Shown: piece by piece, positions 34,446-42,608 of the stretch
Numbering within the stretch: position 1 is the first letter of the stretch
Layout of the letters: each line of letters begins with the position of its first letter
From: JBLMZI01 sp050258755
Lineage (GTDB): Bacteria > Bacillota > Syntrophomonadia > Syntrophomonadales > DTU052
DNA length: 64,000 bases
Assembly: GCA_050258755.1 (NCBI GenBank)
Contig: JBLMZI010000002.1
Location: 197,544-261,543, forward strand
Direction: 5' to 3'
Notes under the pieces: generated by a model
Told to the model about the DNA's origin: nothing
The model's database searches: none
What the model saw: the letters and a program-made list of their open reading frames with translations, nothing else
Position numbers and translations under genes: made by a program

Positions 34446-35171
34446 TTATACGAGAATTTTGCTTAAGAAAGATTTGGTCCGGTCGTTCTCCGGCGCCTCG
34501 AACAGTTTGGCCGGCGGACCCTCCTCAAGCATGCGCCCTTCGTCCATAAAGATCACCCGATGCCCGACTTCCTTGGCAAATCCCATTTCATGCGTGACGA
34601 CGATCATGGTCATGCCTTCGTGCGCCAGTTGTTTCATGACTTCAAGCACCTCGCCGACCATCTCCGGGTCCAGGGCCGAGGTTGGTTCGTCAAACAGCAT
34701 CACGGTCGGTTTCATGGCCAGGGCCCGGGCGATCGCGACCCGCTGTTTCTGCCCGCCGGACAACTGCTGCGGAAAAACGTTGGCCTTATCAGATAAGCCG
34801 ACCTTGCGCAGCAGTTCCACCGCTTCGGCCTCCGCCTCATCCTTCGATTTCCCTTTGACCTTCATCGGGCCGAGCGTGATATTCTGGAGTGCGGTCATAT
34901 GCGGGAACAGGTTAAAAAGTTGGAACACCATGCCAACATGCTCGCGGACCTTCGTCAGGTTGGTCGCCGGCGAAGTCACTTCCACCCCGTCGATCACAAC
35001 CCGTCCGGAATCCACCTTCTCCAGGCGGTTCAGGCAGCGCAGAAAGGTGCTTTTGCCCGAGCCGCTGGGTCCGATCACGACCAGCACCTCTTTTTGAGAC
35101 ACCCGACAGTTGATCTCTTTCAAAACCTGAAGATGGCCGAAGCTTTTAAAGACGTTTTCGACGATAATCAC
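34446..35171 (-). CDS. glnQ: Polar amino-acid ABC transporter ATPase
   Basis: 241 residues. Walker A GPSGSGKSTFLRC, Q-loop VFQLFNLF, signature LSGGQKQRVAIARAL, Walker B VMLFDEPTSALDPE and the H-loop VVTHEMGFA are complete and of the GlnQ/HisP type. It powers the membrane permease encoded just before, with which it overlaps by four bases. The three genes together form an importer for a polar amino acid, perhaps glutamine or a related one; the ligand cannot be told. Confidence 0.93.
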   Translation of the reverse strand: MIIVENVFKSFGHLQVLKEINCRVSQKEVLVVIGPSGSGKSTFLRCLNRLEKVDSGRVVIDGVEVTSPATNLTKVREHVGMVFQLFNLFPHMTALQNITLGPMKVKGKSKDEAEAEAVELLRKVGLSDKANVFPQQLSGGQKQRVAIARALAMKPTVMLFDEPTSALDPEMVGEVLEVMKQLAHEGMTMIVVTHEMGFAKEVGHRVIFMDEGRMLEEGPPAKLFEAPENDRTKSFLSKILV

Positions 35172-35884
35172 GCTGTCTTCAGCCTCCTTTCGGCATAAAC
35201 CTCAAGGGCGTAGAAGATGGTATAGAGTCCAAGGTAAAACAGCGCAACCTCAGCCCACATCGGGAACGTGACATAGGTCTTGGCGATAAGCAGCTGCCCT
35301 TGGCGGGTCAGCTCGACCAGTGCGATCACCGATACGAGGGAAGTATCCTTTAAAATCGCGATGAACTCATTGATGAGCGGCGGAATCATCATCTTGAAGG
35401 CCTGGGGCAAAATGACGTACTGCATCGTTTGCCGGTAGGTGAGCCCCAATGACATCGCAGCTTCGGTCTGGCCCCGGTCGATGGACTGAATCCCCGCTCT
35501 TACAATCTCGGCCGTATACGCACCGCAGTTGACCGACAAGGCTACGATCGCGCCGAAAAAGGGATCGACCGGCCTGAACAATAACGGAAGAATTCCGAAA
35601 TACCAGAGATAGATCTGTACCAGCAGCGGAGTCCCTCTGAAGAAATGAACATATCCCGAAGAAAAGCTGCGCAGCAGGAAGTTCTTTGAAAGCCGGAACA
35701 TCCCCATAAACATCCCGATCATGGCGCCGATGCCAACCGAAGTCGCGGTCAGTTTGAGCGTCATTTTGGTCCCCTCGACCATAATCGGGAAAGCCTTGAT
35801 CAGGTCTTCCAGTTTAATGAATTCGGCAAGCCCTGGCCACCAGATGAATAGATTTGCAAATGAAAACATGTCGAGTCCAGTCAT
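35168..35884 (-). CDS. Polar amino-acid ABC transporter permease
   Basis: 238 residues from ATG 35884, about eleven bases after GGGGAG; a GTG four codons earlier sits on top of that site. Five or so membrane helices and the coupling loop AMSLGLTYRQTMQYVILPQAFK (recognised by the EAAxxxG-like AAMSLGLT) place it in the HisM/GlnP family; the early MTLKLTATSVGIGAMIGM segment is also typical. It overlaps the ATPase gene by four bases. A hairpin between it and the binding-protein gene may lower its level relative to the binding protein. Confidence 0.9.
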   Translation of the reverse strand: MTGLDMFSFANLFIWWPGLAEFIKLEDLIKAFPIMVEGTKMTLKLTATSVGIGAMIGMFMGMFRLSKNFLLRSFSSGYVHFFRGTPLLVQIYLWYFGILPLLFRPVDPFFGAIVALSVNCGAYTAEIVRAGIQSIDRGQTEAAMSLGLTYRQTMQYVILPQAFKMMIPPLINEFIAILKDTSLVSVIALVELTRQGQLLIAKTYVTFPMWAEVALFYLGLYTIFYALEVYAERRLKTA

Positions 35885-35986
35885 AAGTACTCGCACTCCC
35901 CTATTCCACTAAACGAGATGGACCTTTTGGCCAATGACCTCCCGCCAACCGATCCGGGAAGATAAAAGCCGCTTTCTACACAGTAA

Positions 35987-36015
35987 GTGCGCGGTGGGTT
36001 GTCCCAACCGCGCAC
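35987..36015 (-). promoter_or_regulatory. Stem-loop between binding-protein and permease genes
   Basis: GTGCGCGG and CCGCGCAC with an inner TGGG/CCCA pair form a stem of 12 pairs with one bulge. No T-run follows. Such loops often protect the upstream message end or cut down read-through, giving more binding protein than permease. Confidence 0.7.
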
Positions 36016-36057
36016 GACCAGTCGTGTTCTGTTATAAACGGTCCCCGGCCGCACTGC

Positions 36058-36837
36058 TTACTGCGGCATATCTCCGAAATACTTTTTGAAGATCTCGTCG
36101 TATTTGCCGTTTTCCTTGATTTTCTTCAGGCCGTTATCGACGAGCGTTTTGAATTCGCTGCCTTTCGCGAATGCGATCCCATACGGCTCCGCGGAGAGCA
36201 GGCTGCCAACCATTTTGGCTTCAGGATGCCCTTTTTTGATGTAGTCCGCGGTGACGGGCATATCGTTGATGACCGCGTCGGCGCCTTTATTCTTCATTTC
36301 AGCGAACGCGATATCAATCGTGTTGAAGGTTTTAATCACGGTGGACGGATTCTTGGCCTTGATCGATTCGGCCATGCTCGCACCGGTGGTGCCGATCTGC
36401 ACCGCGACAGTCTTGCCCTTCAGGTCGTTCAGGGTCTTAATCGTATTGTTGTCAGCCGGTACCGCGATAATCAGACCGGAATTAAAATACGGATCGCTGA
36501 AGTCGACCGACTTTTTCCGCTCGTCGTTGATCGACATCGCTGAGATGGCGGCATCGATGTTGCCCGCCTGCAGCGCCGGAATCAAGCCGTCGAAACCGAG
36601 GCTGACGATTTCAATCTTGAAGCCGCCGGCTTCTGCGATCGCCTGGAACAGTTCCATGTCGAATCCGGTGAATTTGCCGTTGTTATCAACCATCTCGAAG
36701 GGCGGATAGGTCGTTTCCGAACCGACCTTGTAGACCTTGTCTTTGTTGGTGTCCGCCTTTTTGTCACAGCCGACGGCCATAAACGCCAATGAAATAACCA
36801 ACAAGGCAACCAGGAAAACGCTTAAAATCCTCTTCAA
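36058..36837 (-). CDS. Amino-acid-binding lipoprotein of the ABC transporter
   Basis: 259 residues from TTG 36837, which has AAGGAGG eight bases upstream; the ATG of the longer frame lies in the promoter region. A lipoprotein signal ends in AFMAVGC, so the mature protein is tied to the membrane by Cys. The SBP family 3 fold is visible as YPPFEMVDNNGKFTGFDMEL, GNIDAAISAMSINDERKK and VAVQIGTTGASMA, the last being the ligand-binding segment with its Arg-equivalent region. The ligand is a polar amino acid. It starts the operon from a strong sigma-A promoter with three DnaA boxes upstream. Confidence 0.93.
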   Translation of the reverse strand: MKRILSVFLVALLVISLAFMAVGCDKKADTNKDKVYKVGSETTYPPFEMVDNNGKFTGFDMELFQAIAEAGGFKIEIVSLGFDGLIPALQAGNIDAAISAMSINDERKKSVDFSDPYFNSGLIIAVPADNNTIKTLNDLKGKTVAVQIGTTGASMAESIKAKNPSTVIKTFNTIDIAFAEMKNKGADAVINDMPVTADYIKKGHPEAKMVGSLLSAEPYGIAFAKGSEFKTLVDNGLKKIKENGKYDEIFKKYFGDMPQ

Positions 36838-36870
36838 AACCAGTTCCTCCTTGTGGCCGAATTTTTTAAC

Positions 36871-36899
36871 ATTATACTCCAACGGGCGTGCGCTGTCAG
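36871..36899 (-). promoter_or_regulatory. Sigma-A promoter of the amino-acid ABC operon
   Basis: Minus strand CTGACA, 17-base spacer, TATAAT: five of six and six of six consensus matches, ending 34 bases before the TTG start. It is the best housekeeping promoter in the window. Confidence 0.85.
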
Positions 36900-36929
36900 C
36901 AAGGATTCGACACAGATCGACTCTCCGGC

Positions 36930-36980
36930 TGTGGATAACTCTGTTGATAAGTACTCAAAACGGGCAATATTTGTGGATAA
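36930..36980 (-). promoter_or_regulatory. Cluster of three DnaA boxes
   Basis: On the minus strand TTATCCACA (36980-36972), TTATCAACA (36950-36942) and TTATCCACA (36938-36930), all in one orientation. Two are perfect consensus boxes. They lie 30 to 110 bases upstream of the ABC operon promoter. Confidence 0.8.
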
Positions 36981-37003
36981 GTCACCGCTTGGGTGTCTGA
37001 AAA

Positions 37004-37501
37004 CTAAGATTTGTCGGATTTCGTAGAATATGAAGGCGGGGTTTGATTCGATTTGTAGGCATTTTTTACACTGCCGGGCGAAATCGCACCGTTACGCAGT
37101 TCGCGTCCAATATTGCGGATTTTTTCCCGCATGACGGTCTCAAGCCGTTCGTACGAACGGGTAACGTCTTCAATGACCTGGCTCAGTTCCGCGATCGCTT
37201 CCACCATGGACTGGTACTCCTCCTCGGTGACGCGTTCGCGCAGTAAACTCAGCCTGATTTCCGGCAGATCCAACTGCTGCGCCAGCCGGTTTTCCATCTG
37301 GCTTCCCGATACACGCCACTCCTCCAGCCGAATCAGGTGATCCTTCTGCAGAGTCATCTGTTCCCAGAAAGTGTCCATTACCGCCGGGAATTGCTCGCCC
37401 TGAACAATATCGGTCTGGGTTTGGGACACTGCGAGGATTTTTCGATAGGTTTCGGACTGGCGCACCAGGTTGTCCACCAGTTCGCAGACCAACTGCTGCA
37501 A
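37004..37501 (-). CDS. FlgN-like helical protein, likely flagellar chaperone
   Basis: 165 residues from TTG 37501 (AAAGGGGTGG upstream); a GTG at 37543 has no site. The chain is nearly all alpha-helical with heptad-like Leu and Glu/Arg pattern (LIRLEEWRVSG, LSLLRERVTEEEYQ) and ends in a disordered Ser/Lys-rich tail. Length and pattern are like FlgN, the chaperone of the hook-filament junction proteins, but flgK and flgL are not in the window. Its place after fliS and a FliT-like gene supports a flagellar export role. I cannot exclude an unrelated coiled-coil protein. Confidence 0.45.
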   Translation of the reverse strand: MQQLVCELVDNLVRQSETYRKILAVSQTQTDIVQGEQFPAVMDTFWEQMTLQKDHLIRLEEWRVSGSQMENRLAQQLDLPEIRLSLLRERVTEEEYQSMVEAIAELSQVIEDVTRSYERLETVMREKIRNIGRELRNGAISPGSVKNAYKSNQTPPSYSTKSDKS

Positions 37502-37553
37502 AAAATTCCACCCCTTTATTGCGCCAAAAGCGCCGTGGTACACCGTATAAATG

Positions 37554-37587
37554 AAAACGAGCCGAAAGCGTATCTTTCTATCGGCTC
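37554..37587 (-). terminator. Terminator-like hairpin of the fliD operon, with embedded -10
   Basis: GAGCC and GGCTC with inner GAAAG/CTTTC around ATACG, then GTTTTC on the minus strand. The 5' arm contains GCCGATAG (37585-37578), a close match to a sigma-28 -10, but the -35 is poor (TTAT). Confidence 0.5.
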
Positions 37588-37622
37588 AATCGATCATGCG
37601 GATAACTGAATCCAATGTAACC

Positions 37623-37651
37623 GATTCCCGGCGAGGTTGTCACCGGGAATC
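37623..37651 (+). terminator. Hairpin between the FliT-like and FlgN-like genes
   Basis: Nine-pair stem GATTCCCGG / CCGGGAATC; the T-run follows on the plus strand, so it would stop antisense transcription. On the minus strand it is just a stem-loop. Confidence 0.45.
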
Positions 37652-37661
37652 TTTTCATTGA

Positions 37662-38114
37662 TCAGCGTTTTCGGTCAAAGAAAAACGGTTCCTCGGTCCC
37701 GTTCGGCACCGAGCCCTGACCATATGCGTTTCGGGCTCTCCGGTCGTTTTCCACATCAGTCAGTTTCCGTTTGAGTTCCTGAAAATCCCGCTCCAAAATC
37801 TGGTTCGCCGCCTCATCGTTTTTCGCGATCCCGGCTGCAATCGTTAGCGTCTTTCGAAGAATCCCGTCGATCTCCGCACGTTCCGCCCCGGTCCACTCGG
37901 TTTCGGCGGTGTCAGCGATCCAATCATTGATCCCATCCACCTCGCTCATCAGATCCTGCCGCTTGCCCTGCAGGGTCAGCAGTTCAAGATCGAAGTCGGT
38001 TTTTTGACCGTGTTCAAGCAGTGCCAGTTCCTGTGCCGAGATTTCATACATCTCGACAAAGGTCTGGTGCCGCCGAACGAGCATGGTCTGAAGATCGACA
38101 AAGGAAATGTGCAT
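37662..38114 (-). CDS. fliT: FliT-like flagellar chaperone
   Basis: 150 residues, all helical, with a charged middle and a basic C-terminal tail. It begins two bases after the fliS stop with AAGGGG upstream. In the Bacillus-type order fliD-fliS-fliT this is the fliT place; FliT-type proteins bind FliD before export. Family assignment rests mainly on position, size and helical content, since FliT sequences are poorly conserved. Confidence 0.55.
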   Translation of the reverse strand: MHISFVDLQTMLVRRHQTFVEMYEISAQELALLEHGQKTDFDLELLTLQGKRQDLMSEVDGINDWIADTAETEWTGAERAEIDGILRKTLTIAAGIAKNDEAANQILERDFQELKRKLTDVENDRRARNAYGQGSVPNGTEEPFFFDRKR

Positions 38115-38116
38115 GA

Positions 38117-38572
38117 CTACCCCTTGATGTTCAGGCTTTTGAGCTCCACCGGAGCAGGTGCGGACTCTTCCGCCGGACGGGCTACGGCAGCAGCCGTGAC
38201 TGAGGTCTTTCTGATCGCCTCATCCCACACCGCCCGCAGTTCGGCCAGGAAGCCCTGAACTTCCAGCACCGGTTCGACATCTTTGCGGACATTCGCCTGG
38301 ACCAGCTGAAGATACATATATTCGTACAGTCCGTATAACGTCTGGGAAAGTTCGATTTCCATATTAAGACTGCACTTCAGCTCCTGAATAATGTCCTGCG
38401 CCTTCACCAGCGCATTATGGGACGCAACGATATTCTTGTCCGCCAACGCTAGTTTGGCCATTTCGAGGTTTTTAATCGCCGCATCGTAGAGCATGAGCAG
38501 CAGCCGGCCCGGGCTGGCAGTCTCAACCATTGATGTTTTATATTGGCTGTATGCATGTTGATTCGCACTCAC
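38117..38572 (-). CDS. fliS: Flagellin export chaperone FliS
   Basis: 151 residues, with the family start AYSQYKTSMVETASPGRLLLMLYDAAIKNLEMA (seen as ASPGRLLLMLYDAAIK) and the LNMEIELSQTLYGLYEYMY segment. FliS binds the C-terminal helix of flagellin and keeps it from assembling in the cytosol. The tail after residue 125 is Ala/Pro-rich and longer than in many homologues. It lies between flaG and the FliT-like gene in the fliD operon. Confidence 0.95.
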   Translation of the reverse strand: MSANQHAYSQYKTSMVETASPGRLLLMLYDAAIKNLEMAKLALADKNIVASHNALVKAQDIIQELKCSLNMEIELSQTLYGLYEYMYLQLVQANVRKDVEPVLEVQGFLAELRAVWDEAIRKTSVTAAAVARPAEESAPAPVELKSLNIKG

Positions 38573-38600
38573 GCTTCATTCCCCCTGCCTTCTAGTGTCA

Positions 38601-38987
38601 CTAGATAAATTCATCGACCAAGACTCCTACCATGTTCTGAAACATGGACGCCATCTCCTTGATCTTCGAAGACAGCTCCAGCACACTGTCGGCCGGGATT
38701 TCCTTCAGCACCTTGTTCGTCGCCGCTTCGACCACCTGAACCTGCACCCGTTCGGTTGCGTCATCAACCGAAAAACGGAGCGAATGGTTCATCGTTTCCA
38801 GCACCTTGTTCACGTCCTCGACATTCTTCCTGACTTCGTCTTCGGACATTTTTGGGGCCGGGCCTTGTGCTTGGGCGGCTTTCGCAGCATCTGCCTCCTG
38901 GCGCTGCTGGATCAGCCGCTCGGGCGGTGGCGCGCTTTGCGGTCTTACCACGGGAACTGCTACGGGTTCGCTTACCTTGATATCCAT
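38601..38987 (-). CDS. flaG: FlaG protein
   Basis: 128 residues. A Pro/Ala/Gln-rich N-terminal part is followed by the FlaG domain with LRFSVDDATERVQVQVV and NKVLKEIPADSVLELSSKI (quoted in part as KEIPADSVL). FlaG affects filament length in several bacteria. The ATG follows a full AAGGAGGTGAT site. It stands after fliD by 56 bases and before fliS, the common order. Confidence 0.93.
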   Translation of the reverse strand: MDIKVSEPVAVPVVRPQSAPPPERLIQQRQEADAAKAAQAQGPAPKMSEDEVRKNVEDVNKVLETMNHSLRFSVDDATERVQVQVVEAATNKVLKEIPADSVLELSSKIKEMASMFQNMVGVLVDEFI

Positions 38988-39043
38988 TCAAATCACCTCC
39001 TTGTGATTGGAATCCTATCTGGCGCCGTCAAGCGGAATAACCG

Positions 39044-42000
39044 CTATTTGGCCGTACCATTCATATTGGCGACCTGCCCGCTCAGCCAGCTGGAAATCGA
39101 ATTTTTATTGCTCATGTAAGATTCCATGGCGGAAAACTGTTTCCACAAGCGCGTCTTCACCATGCTAAGCCGGTTTTCAAAGGCGGTAATCGAGTTTTCA
39201 ACCGTTGCGATCTGTTTGTCGATGCTCCCGCCGTCCCGGACCTTCATATTCAGTAAGCCCTGCGACTTGGTGTAACTCTTCACCAGGTTTTCAATCCGGC
39301 GTCCAAGGCCGGACTGGGATTCAACCGAGGTTCCGTAATATCGGCCGGGCTGAATGCCCAAGACCGAATTCAGCAGCCCGCCGGACATATCGGTCACGTC
39401 CAGGTTCGCCGTTCCGGACGTCGCATCATCCGCGGTAAACGCCCGCAGGATCAGCTGGTTGGCCGAATTGAGCGTTGCCTGCACATCGGTAATCCCGGCG
39501 CCGGTGATGGCTGTATTGATGTTGCTCACCAGATTCGCACTGCTATAGGTTCCTGCGGCCAGCGTGACCTTGGCTGAGGTCGATCCATTCCCGACCATGA
39601 AGTTGATCGGCACGGATAAGGTAACACTTGCAACGCTTTTCGTGCCGGTGACTTTCCCCTCCGATGGCTCAAGCCGGCTGATCAGTTTTAAGACCTTGTC
39701 CGGCGCTTCTTTCAGTGCATTCATGAAACGGCTGTTGTTTTTCAGTGCGGTCTCAATGACATCCGGATCGGTGGATGAAGTCAGCAGCTGCCCATTCAGG
39801 TTGGAATTCCAGGCGCTCCCGACACCCCCCGTGGAGATCCCAATCTCGGACAAACTCCGGTAGCCTTCGTCCCCGCCTGAAACCACCTCACCGGCGATCC
39901 GCCGCAGCGACGCATGCAGTCCTTTCACGGTGGTATCCCGGTGCATATAGTCCTGTTGAAGCAACGCGTCACGATTCGCGTTGTAAGCCGCAATATCATC
40001 GGCTGATAGGGCACTTAACTGGGATTCGGTCAAGGCCTTAAGCTCATTTTCGCGCTGATCCTGGGTCAGCGCCGCCTGGTTGGACTGTTCCATAATCGTG
40101 TTGTACTGTACGATGAAAGTCTTCATTTTTTCAAAAGCCTGGTCGGTACTCGATGAGACATCCACCGTGACGTTGTTGGAAGAAACCGCCTTCAAATTCA
40201 AGGTCAGGCCGCCGACGATATCGTCGATCGAATTCGTGCTCCGCACATAACTGGTCCCGTCCACTTCCAGCTTCGCCCCGATGCCCGGGGTGCCGAGCGC
40301 GGTAGGAAGCTGCAGTATGTCATCAGATAGGATACCGCCAACCCGGCCCAATTCCGCCATCGGGGGATAAACCAGATTGACTGCCCACAGGAAGTTGCTG
40401 GTATCGGTGGAACCGCCCAGGGTAATCACATCTTTTCCGGTTCCGTCATCCTTGGAAACCAGAGAGAACGTGTCGTTTACCGAATTGTAACTGGCGGTCA
40501 CGCCGGCCGCCGAGGTGTTAATCTTTTCGATCACATCGCTCATGGTATCGCTGCTGGGATTCACATAAATGGAAACCCCGTTGATGCTGAAGATTCCGGT
40601 GCTTACCGATTTTGAAATACTCGAAGAAGCCAGGGTCACATCCAAATCGACGGTTCCGTCATTTTGGCCGGCCGTGTAGCTTCCGCCCAACCCGGAATCA
40701 AGCTTGGAAATCTGTAAGAAGTTGCTGGTATCGGTTCCCGCCCCAAGGGTAATCGACTGCCCGCTGCCTTTGGTATTTGCAGTCAGCACAAACCGGTCGT
40801 TGGTCGTATCATAAGATGCGCTTACGCCGGCCCCGGAGCCATTGATCATCGCGATGACCTGATTCACGGTCGTCGTGGCATAGTTGCTGATGGTAATCTG
40901 TTTGCCGTTGATTGAAAAGGTGCCGTTCGTCGCGCTCGTGGCCGCGGTCCGGAATCCGGCCAGAGCCAGAGTCTGACTGGTGGTCAGGGTCGTCGTGGCG
41001 ACGTCCGAACCGCCGATAAAGGTCGCCGCGGTCGCAAGCTGGGTATTCAGTTCGTTCCCGCGGGTGGTTTCAATCGTCGCGGTACCGGCGGTTAATCCCA
41101 TGGCCGCGGTCACGCCGACGCCGCTGATCAGCGCCCCTTCACCCCCGGTGTCGTTCTGGCCTGGCAGCGTCAAAGCACTCCCATTGATCCGCAGATAGAG
41201 GCCGGCCAGGGAGGAAGCAAAGCCCGCGTCGGTCGTATCCGTCAACGTCGTGGTGTACCCGGTCCCGGATGTGGGCGTGAATACATCGACCACGCTTGCG
41301 TCTGTGCCGCTCGCCGTACCTGAAATATGCAGGGCGCCGGTTGGCGTATCGGCGTTCACGACAATGCTGTTGCTGGCTCCTTTTACGCTGTCGGTAAAGG
41401 TGAATTGGTGTGAAGTCGAACTCCAGGCTGCCGCAACGGATGTCGCCGGAAACGCAGCGTTGATCGTTGTGGTCAAACTGGCTGCCAGGCCATCCATGGT
41501 TGTATCATTGGTCCAGTCATAGGTTCCGGCCAGCGCGGATAAATCCACAACTCGGTTCGTACCGTTGATCGTCAGGTCAATGGTATCGCCGGCCAGGATA
41601 TCGACATTCGCGCTGTGTGCCGTGCTGGTGATGGCCCCGGCCGTGGCATTCGTAACGGTCAGGCTGTGCTGCCCGCCGACCGGGTCGGTTCCGGCTATGG
41701 TCGTCACATCAGCCGGGCTGCTGAAACCGAGTGCCGCCGCCGCGCTGCAGGTGGAACTGACACTCACCGACTGCTGAGAACCGGCGAATTTGGTTCTTAA
41801 AAAGAATTGGTCAACACCTGCACCCGCATCCGTGACCAAAACCTCGAGGTAATCTACATTCTGGGTGCCGCGGGAGAGGTTCAGCGCCTCGTTGATTTTG
41901 GTCTGCATATCGCTGGCGACCGCAGTCATCGTGGTCGAGTCCTGGGTGGCATCCGCAAGGGATACCGTGACGGTCGTGCCGCTGTAGGTCACTGTAAGCG

Positions 42001-42508
42001 AATTACTGCCAGAGCCGATGTTCGACGCGATGGTGCCGGCGGGGGCGCCTTCCGCATCCCGCCCGATCAAACCGGCCGGCGTCCCGATCTGGGCTCCGGA
42101 AATCCCGGTCAGCCCTATCGTATTCGCCGGATTATTGGAAACCCTTGGGGATAAAACATTGCTGGTAATGCGGGCCGCCCGCGCCAGCTGGTCCACGCGG
42201 ACGGTATGGCTGCCGTTAACAGCGCCGCTTCCTGCGGTGGCAGTCAGAATGGTTTGGTCGGAAGACGTCACCGTCTTGCTTTCATAGGCGGTAGCGAGGC
42301 GCAGGTCAAAAGCGGCATTCTGCAGCCGCATCAATGACATATTGAAGTTCTGCAGTGCCGTTTTCTGCAGTTTATAGTTGTTCTTTTTGCTGTAGAGTAC
42401 GTCACCGGTTGCCTGATAGGTGCTCATCATTTTGGCGATGACGGATTCCGTATCCATGCCGGATACCATCCCGCTTAACGCCAGTCCACCCACGCCGCTG
42501 ACTGCCAT
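39044..42508 (-). CDS. fliD: Very large filament cap protein FliD
   Basis: 1154 residues, about twice the usual size. The FliD N-domain is at the start (SGMVSGMDTESVIAKMM, DQTILTATAGSG) and the C-domain at the end (LNSVLGIQPGRYYG, ENSITAFENRLSMVKTRLWKQF in part). Between them are several flagellin-hook IN repeats, two of them clear: GTFSINGKQITISNYA (about 527-606) and GIFSINGVSIYVNPSS (about 630-712), both closing with TDTSNFL. Ser/Thr are very frequent, suitable for O-glycosylation. FliD pentamers cap the filament and help flagellin fold. The gene has its own sigma-28 promoter and a GGGGG site before the ATG. Confidence 0.93.
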   Translation of the reverse strand: MAVSGVGGLALSGMVSGMDTESVIAKMMSTYQATGDVLYSKKNNYKLQKTALQNFNMSLMRLQNAAFDLRLATAYESKTVTSSDQTILTATAGSGAVNGSHTVRVDQLARAARITSNVLSPRVSNNPANTIGLTGISGAQIGTPAGLIGRDAEGAPAGTIASNIGSGSNSLTVTYSGTTVTVSLADATQDSTTMTAVASDMQTKINEALNLSRGTQNVDYLEVLVTDAGAGVDQFFLRTKFAGSQQSVSVSSTCSAAAALGFSSPADVTTIAGTDPVGGQHSLTVTNATAGAITSTAHSANVDILAGDTIDLTINGTNRVVDLSALAGTYDWTNDTTMDGLAASLTTTINAAFPATSVAAAWSSTSHQFTFTDSVKGASNSIVVNADTPTGALHISGTASGTDASVVDVFTPTSGTGYTTTLTDTTDAGFASSLAGLYLRINGSALTLPGQNDTGGEGALISGVGVTAAMGLTAGTATIETTRGNELNTQLATAATFIGGSDVATTTLTTSQTLALAGFRTAATSATNGTFSINGKQITISNYATTTVNQVIAMINGSGAGVSASYDTTNDRFVLTANTKGSGQSITLGAGTDTSNFLQISKLDSGLGGSYTAGQNDGTVDLDVTLASSSISKSVSTGIFSINGVSIYVNPSSDTMSDVIEKINTSAAGVTASYNSVNDTFSLVSKDDGTGKDVITLGGSTDTSNFLWAVNLVYPPMAELGRVGGILSDDILQLPTALGTPGIGAKLEVDGTSYVRSTNSIDDIVGGLTLNLKAVSSNNVTVDVSSSTDQAFEKMKTFIVQYNTIMEQSNQAALTQDQRENELKALTESQLSALSADDIAAYNANRDALLQQDYMHRDTTVKGLHASLRRIAGEVVSGGDEGYRSLSEIGISTGGVGSAWNSNLNGQLLTSSTDPDVIETALKNNSRFMNALKEAPDKVLKLISRLEPSEGKVTGTKSVASVTLSVPINFMVGNGSTSAKVTLAAGTYSSANLVSNINTAITGAGITDVQATLNSANQLILRAFTADDATSGTANLDVTDMSGGLLNSVLGIQPGRYYGTSVESQSGLGRRIENLVKSYTKSQGLLNMKVRDGGSIDKQIATVENSITAFENRLSMVKTRLWKQFSAMESYMSNKNSISSWLSGQVANMNGTAK

Positions 42509-42537
42509 AGGTCAAACCCCCTTTAGAAAGAGGACAT

Positions 42538-42578
42538 AAAAATCCCGACACATATTCATATTAAATATCGGTGCCGGG
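42538..42578 (-). terminator. Terminator at the end of the sugar operon
   Basis: Outer stem CCCGGCAC / GTGTCGGG and inner ATATT/AATAT, followed by ATTTTTA on the minus strand, 30 bases after the pseC stop. Its 5' arm contains the -10 element of fliD. Confidence 0.75.
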
Positions 42579-42592
42579 CCTTGAAAACTTTA
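42565..42592 (-). promoter_or_regulatory. Sigma-28 promoter of fliD
   Basis: Minus strand TAAA, 16-base spacer, ACCGATAT: perfect -35 core and seven of eight matches to GCCGATAT. The start point would fall in the loop of the overlapping terminator. Confidence 0.82.
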
Positions 42593-42608
42593 GTTGTGAA
42601 TTGGATTT

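Noticed and set aside
36930..36980. Replication origin at the DnaA-box cluster
   Set aside because: Only three boxes, no clear AT-rich unwinding element, and no dnaA, dnaN or rpmH nearby.
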